Of a stretch of DNA of 47,892 nt, positions 7,061-15,600 are shown one piece after another (position 1 is the first letter of the stretch; every line of letters begins with the position of its first letter). The notes below the pieces were generated by a model, which worked only from the letters and a program-made list of their open reading frames with translations, was not told where the DNA came from and ran no database searches. Source of the stretch: Bradyrhizobium cytisi. Its GTDB lineage: Bacteria; Pseudomonadota; Alphaproteobacteria; Rhizobiales; Xanthobacteraceae. Made by a program: the position numbers and the translations under genes. The stretch spans positions 1 to 47,892 of the forward strand of contig NZ_VSSR01000048.1 of assembly GCF_008123515.1 (NCBI RefSeq), read 5' to 3'.

Positions 7061-8200
7061 TCATTCCGGCATCCTCTCGCGCATCCCGGTGAAGAAGTCC
7101 ACCAGGCCGAACGGCGCGCGTTCGCCGAGGCAGAGCTCCAGGATTTCATGCGCGCTGACGGCGGCCGACTGGCTGCGCGGGAACAGCGCGGCTTCGTAAG
7201 TCGCCAACGCCGCTTCGATGTCGCCGGGGTGTGCAGCGATGGCCTTGCCAAGTTCCGCGCCGTCGAGCATCGCGAGGTTCGCGCCGTCGCCGGCCGGCGG
7301 CATCAAATGCGCGGCATCGCCGAGCAGCGTCACTCCACGCCCGCGCGCCCAGCGATGGTCGTTGGGAAGTGTGTGGAGCATGCGCAGCACCGGCGGCGTG
7401 TCGGCGTCGGTGATCAGTGCCGTGAGCGCCGGCGCCCAGCCGGCGAATTCGGCTGCGATGCGCGCCGTCGCAGTGGCGACATCGGTGAAGTCGATCGCGG
7501 TAAACCATTCGGCGGGACGGTTCAGCGCGATGTAGGCATGAAGCGCGCTGTCCGGCTCGCGGTGCGCGAAGATGCCCTTGCCAGGAGCGTGCGCGAACAG
7601 CGCGCCGCCGCCGACCGCCTCAGCCGCAGCACGATGCCGTGCGTCCGCATCGTGCAGATAAGTTTCGATGAAGGACGTGCCGGCATAGTTGGGCGTCGCG
7701 TCCGACAGCAGCGGCCGCACCTTCGACCACGCACCGTCGGCGCCGACGAGGAGCTCGGTGCTGACGCCAAAACCGTCGGCGAATGTCAGCTCATGCCGCC
7801 CGCTGCCGCGTGCAACGACGCTCGCTAGCTTCTTGTCCCATCGGATTGTCTCCGGGGGCAGGGAGTCCAGAAGGATGCGCCTCAGCGCGCCCCGGCGCAC
7901 CTCGGGCCGCCCGCCCGTGCCGTCGTCCGGCTCGTCGAGCAGCACCTTGCCGTGCTGGTCGAGCACACGCGAGGCCTGGCCGCCCTCGTGGATGAGTGCG
8001 CGGAATTGCTCGAACAGGCCAGCCGCCTTCAGCGCGAGCTGCCCGCTGTCGTCGTGGATGTCGAGCATCCCGCCTTGCGTCCGCGCCATCGCCGATACCT
8101 CGGCCTCGTAGACGGTGACGGGAATGCCATGCAGGTGAAGCACGCGGGCGAGGATGAGGCCGCCGAGGCCTGCACCGACAATCGTGACCGGAGGCGCCAT
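7061..8200 (-). CDS. FAD-dependent monooxygenase, TetX-like
   Basis: 379 residues from ATG 8200 (GGTAAAGGA in front; an in-frame TTG at 8221 lies inside the operator). It hydroxylates an aromatic or polyketide-like compound with NADPH and O2. Motifs in order: VTIVGAGLGGLILARVL (FAD Rossmann GxGxxG), YEAE, GGMLDIHDDSGQLALKAAGL (very like the TetX stretch after the FAD loop), ELLVGADGAWSKVR (DG motif) and VTLLGDAAHLMPPAGDGANLAMLDG (second FAD motif). The close pattern match to TetX suggests xenobiotic or tetracycline-like substrates, but activity on tetracycline is not shown. Divergent from a TetR-family regulator at 8277, with two identical operators between, so it is probably repressed until the ligand appears. 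Confidence 0.85.
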   Translation of the reverse strand: MAPPVTIVGAGLGGLILARVLHLHGIPVTVYEAEVSAMARTQGGMLDIHDDSGQLALKAAGLFEQFRALIHEGGQASRVLDQHGKVLLDEPDDGTGGRPEVRRGALRRILLDSLPPETIRWDKKLASVVARGSGRHELTFADGFGVSTELLVGADGAWSKVRPLLSDATPNYAGTSFIETYLHDADARHRAAAEAVGGGALFAHAPGKGIFAHREPDSALHAYIALNRPAEWFTAIDFTDVATATARIAAEFAGWAPALTALITDADTPPVLRMLHTLPNDHRWARGRGVTLLGDAAHLMPPAGDGANLAMLDGAELGKAIAAHPGDIEAALATYEAALFPRSQSAAVSAHEILELCLGERAPFGLVDFFTGMRERMPE

Positions 8201-8221
8201 CGGGTCCTTTACCAAAGTCAA

Positions 8222-8257
8222 TGGAACGTCGTTCCATAGTATTGGAACGTCGTTCCA
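8222..8257. promoter_or_regulatory. two tandem TetR-type operators
   Basis: The 15-base palindrome TGGAACGTCGTTCCA occurs twice, perfectly, at 8222-8236 and 8243-8257. Their centres are 21 bases apart, two helical turns, so two dimers could sit on the same DNA face. The site lies in the divergent region between the monooxygenase start (8200) and the TetR start (8277), the layout of tetR/tetA. Confidence 0.85.
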
Positions 8258-8276
8258 GTCCTGTCAAGATGACGAC

Positions 8277-8993
8277 ATGGCGAAGAAGACTCACCGGATT
8301 GAACGGCGCACCGATGCGCTCTCGCGGGAGCGGATCGTCGCGGCCGCGATCGAGATCCTCGACAGCGGCGGCGAGGGTGCGCTGACCGTCCGCGCGCTCG
8401 CGGCGCATCTGGCAACCGGCAGCGGGGCGATCTACTGGCACGTTGCCGACAAGGGCGAGCTGCTTGCGGCCGCGACCGACGAGGTCATCGCCCGTGTGAT
8501 GTCCGAGGTAGCCGGTGGCACTAAGCCTCGCGAGGCGATCCGCGCGGTGGCACTCGGCCTGTTCGACGCGATCGATGTCCACCCCTGGGTCGGTACGCAG
8601 CTCTTTCGCGAGCCGTGGCGGCCCGCGATGCTGGAGATCATCGAGAGCGTCGGCGGACGGCTCCAGGCGCTCGGTGTGCCCCATGCCGCGCAATTCGATT
8701 CCGCATCGGCGCTGGTGCACTACATCCTCGGCGTCGCCGGACAGAACGCCGCGAACGCCCGCGTTCATGCCCCCGATACGGATAGATCGGCTTTCCTCAC
8801 CTCCGTCGCAGCGCAGTGGGATGCGCTCGACCCCGCGAAATATCCATTCGTGCGACAGATGGCGACGCAGTTGCGCGACCACGATGATCGCGCGCAGTTC
8901 CTGGCCGGCATTGATTTGATCCTGGCGGGGATCGGCACGGTCCGGTCGGGCGGCGCCGACGAGCCGCCCGACGCTGCACCAATATCTATATAA
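8277..8993 (+). CDS. TetR-family repressor (TetR class C-terminal domain)
   Basis: 238 residues from ATG 8277. The N-terminal helix-turn-helix spans about 15-65 (SRERIVAAAIEILDSGGEGALTVRALAAHLATGSGAIYWHVADKGELL). The remainder is an all-helical ligand and dimer domain of the TetR_C type. It should bind the two perfect palindromes at 8222-8257 and repress itself and the TetX-like monooxygenase on the other strand, releasing them on ligand binding. The GSGAIYWHV recognition helix resembles that of true TetR. The last codons overlap the putative ArsR operator upstream of the next gene pair. Confidence 0.88.
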   Translation: MAKKTHRIERRTDALSRERIVAAAIEILDSGGEGALTVRALAAHLATGSGAIYWHVADKGELLAAATDEVIARVMSEVAGGTKPREAIRAVALGLFDAIDVHPWVGTQLFREPWRPAMLEIIESVGGRLQALGVPHAAQFDSASALVHYILGVAGQNAANARVHAPDTDRSAFLTSVAAQWDALDPAKYPFVRQMATQLRDHDDRAQFLAGIDLILAGIGTVRSGGADEPPDAAPISI

Positions 8994-9007
8994 GACTTGA
9001 CTTATAT
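8988..9007. promoter_or_regulatory. inverted repeat ATATAAG-N6-CTTATAT, probable ArsR operator
   Basis: A perfect 7-base inverted repeat with a 6-base spacer spans the TetR gene stop and lies about 50 bases before the SRPBCC gene. AT-rich imperfect 12-2-12-like palindromes are typical ArsR/SmtB targets, and an ArsR gene is the second gene of the operon. Confidence 0.6.
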
Positions 9008-9055
9008 TAGTGTAGATCGATATTCATCCGTGCGCACCGATAAGGGAGGATCGTG

Positions 9056-9718
9056 ATGGAGATCGACGTCGCCAGGGTCTTGGGACTCGTTACGCGTTCG
9101 GTGACGAATTTCGAGAAGGACGGGAAGGCGGCCAGTGCGGTGACACTGACGCGGCTTTACGACACGAGCGTTGACGATCTCTGGGACGCCGTGACCAGTA
9201 GGGAGCGCATTCTGCGCTGGTTCTTGCCGGTCGAGGGAGACCTCCGGCTCGGCGGAAAATACCAGCTCAAGGGCAATGCGGGCGGCACTGTCACGGCGTG
9301 CACGCCGCCGACCCATTTTGCGGCGACGTGGGAGTTCGGCGGCGCGGTGGGCTGGATCGACGTCACGTTGACCGCAGAACGAAGTCAGGCGCGTTTGACG
9401 CTGGAGCACACCGCGATCATCGAGGATCATTGGAATCGGTTTGGTCCAGGTGCGGTCGGGATCGGTTGGGACCTCGCCATTGCAGGACTTGAGCGATATC
9501 TTGCGACCGGGGCATCGGTCGACCATGAGACGGCCGAGGCGTGGATGGGCTCTTCCGCGGGCAAGGAATTCATGACGATTTCAGGCGAATATTGGCGCGT
9601 AGCGCACGTCGCAAGCGGGGTCGATCCCGACACGGCGAAGCAGCGCTCGGACCGCACCATCGCCTTCTATCGTGGCGAGATGCCGCCTGACATCGCACAT
9701 CCGGGCACAGGAAGCTGA
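9056..9718 (+). CDS. SRPBCC (AHSA1-like) domain protein
   Basis: 220 residues from ATG 9056; a GTG at 9053 is possible but sits only two bases from the GGGAGGA ribosome site. Residues about 25-150 show the AHSA1/START-like helix-grip pattern: LTRLYDTSVDDLWDAVTSRERILRWFLPVEGDLRLGGKYQLKGNAGG, ATWEFGG, LTLEHTAIIEDHWNRFGPGAVGIGWD. The fold holds a hydrophobic ligand; the SRPBCC-ArsR pair is a frequent two-gene operon whose function is mostly unknown. Its stop overlaps the ArsR start by one base, so the two are translationally coupled. The C-terminal 70 residues extend beyond the usual single domain. Confidence 0.82.
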   Translation: MEIDVARVLGLVTRSVTNFEKDGKAASAVTLTRLYDTSVDDLWDAVTSRERILRWFLPVEGDLRLGGKYQLKGNAGGTVTACTPPTHFAATWEFGGAVGWIDVTLTAERSQARLTLEHTAIIEDHWNRFGPGAVGIGWDLAIAGLERYLATGASVDHETAEAWMGSSAGKEFMTISGEYWRVAHVASGVDPDTAKQRSDRTIAFYRGEMPPDIAHPGTGS

Positions 9719-10080
9719 TGCACATCTTCGAGGTTCTCGCCGATCCCGTGCGCCGCCGTATTCTCGAACTGCTGGCGCCCGGCGAAATGGCGTCCGGCGA
9801 GGTCGTCGAGGCGATCGGGGCCGAGTACGGGATCACGCAGGCGGCCGTGTCGCAGCATCTCAAGGTGCTACGCGAGAGCGGCTTTGCAACGGTTCGGGCG
9901 GAGGCGCAAAGACGGCTCTACTCGGTCGACCCTGCGGGGCTTCGGGCGGTGGATTCGTGGATCGGCCAGTTCCGGAATTTCTGGGAGCCGAGGCTCGATG
10001 CGCTGGCAACCGAGATCGCGCGCGGCAAACGCGAGCGTCGCAACGCGCCAATGACCAGGCGGGGCGGGAAGAGGGCCTGA
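9718..10080 (+). CDS. ArsR-family winged-helix regulator
   Basis: 120 residues. Typical ArsR/SmtB winged helix: MHIFEVLADPVRRRILELLAPGEMASGEVVEAI, then the recognition helix ITQAAVSQHLKVLRESGFATVRAEAQRRLYSVDP. No CxC metal site is visible, so it is probably not a metal sensor. Its start codon overlaps the stop of the SRPBCC gene (TGATG), and the pair is likely autoregulated through the palindrome at 8988-9007. The basic tail (KRERRNAPMTRRGGKRA) is unusual and may add nonspecific DNA contact. Confidence 0.9.
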   Translation: MHIFEVLADPVRRRILELLAPGEMASGEVVEAIGAEYGITQAAVSQHLKVLRESGFATVRAEAQRRLYSVDPAGLRAVDSWIGQFRNFWEPRLDALATEIARGKRERRNAPMTRRGGKRA

Positions 10081-10083
10081 GGT

Positions 10084-10126
10084 CGCGGAGCGGATTACAC
10101 CTTCGGCTAACCCGCCCTAAGGGGCC
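10084..10126. repeat. degenerate dispersed repeat (GCGGATTA ... TAACCCGCC)
   Basis: A decayed copy of the hairpin repeat seen at 5983-6097, between the convergent ArsR and deformylase-like genes. It may serve as a terminator. Confidence 0.45.
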
Positions 10127-10626
10127 GATGACCCTCGTGACATCTTCTCGACCTTCCTTACCAGCCGCTCGCGCTTCAGCCGCGACAACCGCTGGATCCA
10201 GAACAGGCCATCGAGTTGATCGATCTCGTGCTGATGGCAGACGGCGCGCAAGCCATCCGACTCCTCGCTCTGCGTGGTGCCGTCGAGATCTTGATAGCTG
10301 ATCCGCACGCGGGCGTGGCGCTGGACCTCGTCGTTGATGCCGGGCATCGAGACGCTGCCTTCGCGGTGCATGATCATCTCGGGTGAGGCCCATTCGATGT
10401 GTGGATTGACGTAGGTCTGCGGGCCCGTCTTGGCGTCGAGCTCGAGCACGACGACGCGCAAGGACACGCCGATATGCGGCGCCGTGATGCCGATGCCGGG
10501 CGCGGCGCGCATCGTCTCCAGCAGATCAGCTGCGAGCTCGCGCAAGCCGTCGTCGAAGGCGGTGACGGGGCGGGCGGGCATGGCGAGCCGGCGGTCGGGA
10601 TAGCGCACGATCGGGCGAATGGTCAT
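10117..10626 (-). CDS. peptide deformylase homologue with altered metal site
   Basis: 169 residues, full length for the family, from ATG 10626 with TAGGAGCC in front. All three deformylase motifs are recognisable but changed. Motif 1, normally GxGxAAxQ, is GIGITAPH (44-51), with His51 for the oxyanion-hole Gln. Motif 2, normally EGCxS, is EGSVS (89-93), with Ser91 for the metal-binding Cys. Motif 3, normally HExxH, is HEIDQ (133-137): His133 and Glu134 stay, the second metal His is Gln137. Two of three metal ligands are therefore replaced. Normal deformylase removes the formyl group from new proteins; this copy is probably not the housekeeping enzyme. Divergent from a TetR gene at 10704, with an operator between. 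Confidence 0.85.
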   Translation of the reverse strand: MTIRPIVRYPDRRLAMPARPVTAFDDGLRELAADLLETMRAAPGIGITAPHIGVSLRVVVLELDAKTGPQTYVNPHIEWASPEMIMHREGSVSMPGINDEVQRHARVRISYQDLDGTTQSEESDGLRAVCHQHEIDQLDGLFWIQRLSRLKRERLVRKVEKMSRGSSAP

Positions 10627-10677
10627 TGAAGGCTCCTACCACTCACGGGGGAGTGAAGCATCTCGTTCTTGACGCCC

Positions 10678-10693
10678 TACCAACTGGAAGGTA
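10678..10693. promoter_or_regulatory. operator TACC-AACTGGAA-GGTA
   Basis: TACC and GGTA four-base arms, eight bases apart, beginning 26 bases before the TetR-like start at 10704. The same arms, spacing and first inner bases (AACT) recur at 11385-11400 before the DUF308 gene, which suggests one regulator binds both. Confidence 0.6.
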
Positions 10694-10703
10694 GTCATTC
10701 TCC

Positions 10704-11288
10704 ATGATCAACGTTTCCTCGACCGCCGAAGACATTCTGGCCAGCGCCCGCGCGCTGATCATCGCGGGCGGCTACAACGGCTTCAGCTATGCCGACGTCG
10801 CCGAAATCGTCGGCATCCGCAAGCCGAGCATCCACCATCATTTCGCCAGCAAGGTCGACCTGGTTCGCACCCTGGTGTCGCGCTATCGCGAAGAGGCCGC
10901 GGCGGGGCTGGCGGCGCTCGAGCGCAACATCCCTGATACGCGCGAGCAGCTCAGAAATTATGTCGGATATTGGGAAGCGTGCATCACTGACGCGACGGCG
11001 CCCTTCTGCGTCTGTGCGCTGCTGGCCAGCGAGCTTCCAATCCTGCCGGAGGAGGTGGCGCTCGAAGTCCGCTCGCATTTCCGTTTCCTGGCGTCCTGGC
11101 TGGCATCGGTGATGGAGCGCGGCAAGCGGAAGGGGCAGCTCAAGCTCTCCGGAACGGCACGGGTCGAGGCTGAAGGATTCATGGCGACCATTCACGGCGC
11201 GATGCTGTCGGCGCGCGCCTATGGCGATCCCAAGATGTTCGGCGTGATCACCGCTCCGCTGCTGGATCGGCTGTCCACGAAACACTGA
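10704..11288 (+). CDS. TetR/AcrR-family regulator
   Basis: 194 residues. N-terminal helix-turn-helix about 8-55: TAEDILASARALIIAGGYNGFSYADVAEIVGIRKPSIHHHFASKVDLV, the AcrR/NemR-like form with RKPSIHHHF in the recognition helix. The C-terminal ligand domain contains Cys residues in ATAPFCVCALLASE, which could make it responsive to electrophiles, as in NemR; that is inference. It is probably autoregulated through 10678-10693 and controls the membrane protein gene at 11415 through the matching site 11385-11400. Confidence 0.88.
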   Translation: MINVSSTAEDILASARALIIAGGYNGFSYADVAEIVGIRKPSIHHHFASKVDLVRTLVSRYREEAAAGLAALERNIPDTREQLRNYVGYWEACITDATAPFCVCALLASELPILPEEVALEVRSHFRFLASWLASVMERGKRKGQLKLSGTARVEAEGFMATIHGAMLSARAYGDPKMFGVITAPLLDRLSTKH

Positions 11289-11293
11289 GAGAC

Positions 11294-11335
11294 ATCGGCA
11301 AGACGATATCGGCAAGACGGTATCAGCAAGACGAC
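11294..11335. repeat. three tandem 14-base repeats (ATCGGCAAGACGAT)
   Basis: Period 14, units at 11294, 11308 and 11322; the second differs at one base and the third at two. It lies between the TetR stop and the operator of the next gene. Too few and short for a CRISPR array. Confidence 0.7.
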
Positions 11336-11384
11336 AACGGCACCCGCAGGCATGGGGTGAAGGCATCTTGCTGCGCGCGGAGAC

Positions 11385-11400
11385 TACCAACTAGTAGGTA
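11385..11400. promoter_or_regulatory. operator TACC-AACTAGTA-GGTA
   Basis: Second copy of the TetR-type site at 10678-10693 with a better palindrome (core ACTAGT), 15 bases upstream of the DUF308-like gene start. It probably overlaps that gene's promoter. Confidence 0.65.
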
Positions 11401-11414
11401 AAGGACTGAAAGCA

Positions 11415-11993
11415 ATGACTCATCATCAAATGGATCTCGTTCGTGCCGACCGCGAGCAATGGCTCAAGCAATACTACTTCCTCCGCGCGGCATTCTCCGT
11501 CGCCTGGGTCGTTGCCGCGTTTGCCGTCGCGCCGTCGTCCCCGGCAATCGCCGGCGCCTTGCTCGTGCTCTATCCGGCATGGGACGCGGCCGCCAATTTC
11601 GTCGACGCCTTGCGCAGCGGCGGGCTCACGCAAAACCGCACGCAGGTTCTCAACGTTGTGGTCAGCCTCGCGACCACCATCGCGGTCATCGTCGCCTTGC
11701 GAACGGGCATGAACTGGGTGCTCGGCGTCTTCGGTGCCTGGGCGATCCTGTCCGGCTTGCTCCAGCTGGGAACCGCGATCCGGCGCTGGAAAAGTTTTGG
11801 CGCGCAATGGGCCATGGTACTCAGCGGCGGTCAGTCGGCGCTCGCCGGCGGCTTCTTCATCGCACAGGCCTTGACGCCCGCGGTGCCGTCGATCGCGAAT
11901 GTCGCGGGCTATGCCGGGGTCGGCGCGCTCTACTTCTTCGTCTCGGCCGCATGGCTCGCCGCCAGCGACTGGCGCCGGCGCGCCGTGACGTAG
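11415..11993 (+). CDS. DUF308-like multi-pass membrane protein
   Basis: 192 residues. After a polar N-terminus (MTHHQMDLVRADREQWLKQYYFLRA) come about five to six hydrophobic segments (FSVAWVVAAFAVAPSSPAIAGALLVLY; VLNVVVSLATTIAVIVAL; WVLGVFGAWAILSGLLQLGTAI; MVLSGGQSALAGGFFIAQAL; ANVAGYAGVGALYFFVSAAWLA). The repeated GAWAILSGLLQL-type pattern is that of DUF308/HdeD-like proteins. Function is unknown; some relatives are acid-stress membrane proteins. It appears to be the target of the TetR regulator upstream, since a copy of the same operator precedes it. Confidence 0.75.
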   Translation: MTHHQMDLVRADREQWLKQYYFLRAAFSVAWVVAAFAVAPSSPAIAGALLVLYPAWDAAANFVDALRSGGLTQNRTQVLNVVVSLATTIAVIVALRTGMNWVLGVFGAWAILSGLLQLGTAIRRWKSFGAQWAMVLSGGQSALAGGFFIAQALTPAVPSIANVAGYAGVGALYFFVSAAWLAASDWRRRAVT

Positions 11994-12010
11994 CGCTGCG
12001 TCGCTTCCGG

Positions 12011-12472
12011 TCACGCGTCCGGATAGGGCGTGCCGTCCTTGTGCACGAACCTCCCGTCCGAATTTGCGCTCATCATGTCGATGTCCGAGCAGGTCGTGAG
12101 GTCGTCGGGCGAGCGCGAGCCGATCTCGAGATAGACGGCCACCGCGTCCGACCGGTTGATCATGTGATGGCCGTTGCCGCTGCCCTTCGGGAAGGCGGCG
12201 CAATCGCCTGCGCGCAGTACGGTTTCGCCGTCGTCCTCGATCAGCACCACCTCGCCTTCGAGCACGTAGACGAATTCGTCCTCGTGCGAATGCCAGTGCC
12301 GCTGGCTCGACCAGTTGCCCGGCGGCAGACGCATCAGATTGACGCCGAAATCGGAAAGGCCTCCGGCATTGCCGAGCCGCTTGCGGACGCGATCGGCGCA
12401 AGGAGCGTTGAAGGGCGCGGGATAGCCCGAACCCTTGCGGACTGGCAGGGCGGCAATGTCGATTTTTGGCAT
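12011..12472 (-). CDS. single-domain cupin protein
   Basis: 153 residues from ATG 12472 (ATG 12478 is also possible; the 12472 start has the better ribosome-site distance). Cupin motif 1 is visible as HWHSHEDEFVYVLEGEVVLIEDDGE, with two His and a Glu suited to bind Fe, Mn or Ni, and motif 2 as AAFPKGSGNGHHMINRSDAVAVYLEIGSR. This is the layout of small dioxygenase-, isomerase- or storage-type cupins. The C-terminal part ends in SPDDLTTCSDIDMM... DGTPYPDA, common in uncharacterised proteobacterial cupins. The substrate cannot be read from sequence. Divergent from the SNF2 helicase gene. Confidence 0.88.
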   Translation of the reverse strand: MPKIDIAALPVRKGSGYPAPFNAPCADRVRKRLGNAGGLSDFGVNLMRLPPGNWSSQRHWHSHEDEFVYVLEGEVVLIEDDGETVLRAGDCAAFPKGSGNGHHMINRSDAVAVYLEIGSRSPDDLTTCSDIDMMSANSDGRFVHKDGTPYPDA

Positions 12473-12631
12473 GGACATATTCCGTTCATTCGCAGTCGAG
12501 GCGAAGGCACATCTTGTTGGCTTGGAGCATCGACGTCTGGACCACGAACCGCTATTTTCCTGGAACGGGCGTGGCAGCGCGCCAGCATCGGCGGCGCGTT
12601 CGAACACTATAACGCTCTGGTCGAAACGGCT

Positions 12632-15600
12632 ATGCTGCTGCCGATAATCTGGGTCGTGGAATCGCTGCAAGTGCTCTCGGACGTTCTCAAGCGAAAAGAA
12701 ATCTATAGTTATTTCAACCGCTCGGCGATGGAGAAGGCGCACGCCTATCAGGCGCAGGGTCGCGTTTCGGCGGTCGGCGTCAGCGACGACCTGACCCACA
12801 TCAGTTCCCGGGTGCTAGGCAGCGCGTCCTCGAATTATCGCGTTGACATCCAGCTGGAGTTCGACAACGGCAGGCTCACCGACATCGACGGCGATTGCAG
12901 TTGTCCGATGGCCCTCAACTGCAAGCATGTCGCGGCGACCCTGCTTGAAGCGCTGAGCGACAGGCAGCCGTCGACGCTGCCGCCGGTGCCACCCCCGCAG
13001 GCAGCAAAGCCTGCCAAGACGGAAGCGCCGTCGGCTCCGCCGGTCCTTGGTGTCGAGGTCAACAACTGGATCGACACTGTCGGCCGCGCGGCGCGGAGCG
13101 GCGATCATGCTGCGGACGAGAGCCAGCGATTGCTGTATTGCCTGCAGCCGTCGGACGACCCGATGCCTTACCTCGCGATAACCCTGCGATCGGTCCGGCT
13201 CCGCAAGGGCGGAGATTTTGCCGACAACTACACCAGTCCCAGCCTGTACGAATTCAAGCCGGAACGGGCGCCGAAATACTTCCGTGATGTCGACGTCGAC
13301 ATCGTGACGGAGGCGAACGGCCGCATCCGCAAGTCCTACACCCAAGGGCCGTGTCCGGAAGAGCTGTTGCACCGGATTGTCGCGACCGGCCGCGCATTCT
13401 GGCTTGACCACAAGCGGGCGCCGCTGAGCTGGGGCGAAGCGCGCGAGGGCCGGATCGAATGGCGCCCGGCGACCAGAGGCGTTGCACCGAACCTCGTCGT
13501 GTCGGGGGCGGTCGCGCTTAATGCCGAACCGCCGGTCTATGTCGACGAAGCCAGCGGTGTGATCGGGCCCGTACAGCTCGGCCTGCCGCCTCGGCTAGCC
13601 TGCCAGTTCCTGGCTGCACCCTCCATTCCGCGGGCGCAACTCGAAGAGGTGTCGCGCCGCCTGAGCCAGAGGCTGCCCGAGCTTCACCACGGTCTGCTGC
13701 CGGTGCCGCCGGCGGCTGCGGTGCTCGTCGACGAGGATCCGCGCCCCGTGCTGCGGCTGAAGCCGGGACATGTCGGTGCAAGCTATTACTACTATCGCAA
13801 CAAGAACGAACAGTCGGGTCCCGCCGGCGTGGCCAGCCTCGGCTTCCGCTACGGCGGGTTCGACATCGATCCGAGCCAGCGAGCGAGCCGGCTGGAGCTG
13901 TTCCAAGGCGGGCAGGTCTATGCGATCGCGCGCCGCCAGGCGAAGGAAAAGCAGGCACGCAAGCGCCTCGCCGACGCCGGTCTCACCGAAGCGAGGTCGG
14001 CGCTTCCGATCCTCGACTACCGCCATGCCACGGACCTTACGCTGCGCGACCAGCGCGGCTGGTTCGATTTTCTTGCGCTGCACGCCGGGCAATTGCGGTC
14101 GGAGGGGTTCGAGATCCTGACCGACGACGATTTTCCGTTCCGGATGGCGGAGTCGTCGGGCGATTTCGATGCGGTGCTGGAGTCCAGCGGCATCGACTGG
14201 TTCGAACTGTCGCTCGGCATCGAGATCGAAGGCGAGCGGCGCGATCTCGCGCCGCTCCTGGCCGCGCTGGTTTCGACGCCCGGCTTCAGCCCCGAATCGC
14301 TGACGGCACTCGCGGACAAGGGCGAACGTTTCCTGCTGCCTCTCGCCGACGGCCGGCACGTCGCGCTGGCTGCGGATCGCTTCCTGCCGCTCGTGCTGGC
14401 GCTGCATGGCCTGCACATGAGTGGCGCTTTCGAGGACGCCTCCAGGAGCATCAGGCTGTCGCGCGCGGACGTCGTTCCGCTGCTCGGCGTCGAGAACGAG
14501 CGCTTCGCCTTTGGTGGAGCCGACAGTCTTCGCCGCCTCGCAGGCCTGCTCCAGGCGCGCGGCTTGACCGCGCCGGAACTGCCGCCGACCTTTCGCGCCA
14601 CGCTTCGGCCCTATCAGGCGCAGGGTGTGGCATGGCTCGATCTGCTCCGCGAGAGCGGGCTGGGCGGAATCCTTGCCGACGACATGGGTCTGGGCAAGAC
14701 CGTCCAGATCCTGGCCCTGATCGCGCTGGAGAAAGCGCGAGGTCATCTCGCCAATCCCGTGCTGGTCGTCGCGCCGACCAGCCTGATGACGAATTGGTCC
14801 GCCGAAGCGCAGAAATTTGCGCCGGAGCTGAAGGTCCTCGTCCTGCACGGGGCAGATCGCAAGCACAAGTTTCCCGCCATCGCCGAGCACGATCTGGTCC
14901 TGACCACCTATCCGCTGATCGCGCGGGATCGCGAAATTCTGCTGGCGCGGGAGTGGCATATGGCCGTGCTGGACGAGGCGCAGACGGTGAAGAATCCGGA
15001 TGCCGCCACTACGCGATTTCTGCGCGAGACCAAGGCGCAGCATCGCTTCTGTCTCACGGGCACGCCGATGGAAAATCATCTCGGCGAACTCTGGTCGATC
15101 ATGAGCTTCGTCAACCCCGGCTATCTCGGCGACAAGGCGGCCTTTTCGCGCCAGTGGCGCACGCCGATCGAAAAGCGCGCCGACAAGCCGCGGACCGCGG
15201 CATTGGCGCGGCGCGTCAAGCCCTTCCTGTTGCGACGGACCAAGACGGAGGTGGCGACCGAGCTGCCGGCCAAGAGCGAAATGGTGGAGACCATCACGCT
15301 GGAAGGACCGCAGCGCGATCTCTACGATTCGATAAGGCTCGCGATGTCGCGCAAGGTTCGCGAGGCCATCGCAAAGCGCGGCCTTGCCAAGAGCCACATC
15401 GTGGTGCTCGAAGCCCTGCTTCGGATGCGGCAGGCCTGTTGCGATCCGGCGTTGCTGAAACTGGACGACGGCGTCGAACGGCCATCGGCCAAGCTCGATC
15501 GTCTGATCGACATGGTGGGCGAGCTGCTGAGCGAGGGGCGCAAGATCATCATCTTCTCGCAATTCACCTCGATGCTCGATCTGGTCCGGAAGCGCCTTGA

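Noticed and set aside
7061..8200. bona fide tetracycline-resistance gene tet(X)
   Set aside because: Motifs are TetX-like, but the sequence differs clearly and no mobile context is present; only a TetX-like monooxygenase can be claimed.
11294..11335. CRISPR array
   Set aside because: Only three contiguous 14-base units without spacers, and no cas genes.
11459..12631. 5' extension of the helicase frame over the DUF308 and cupin genes
   Set aside because: Overlaps two well-supported genes; the translated extension is Arg-rich and has no homology-like pattern.
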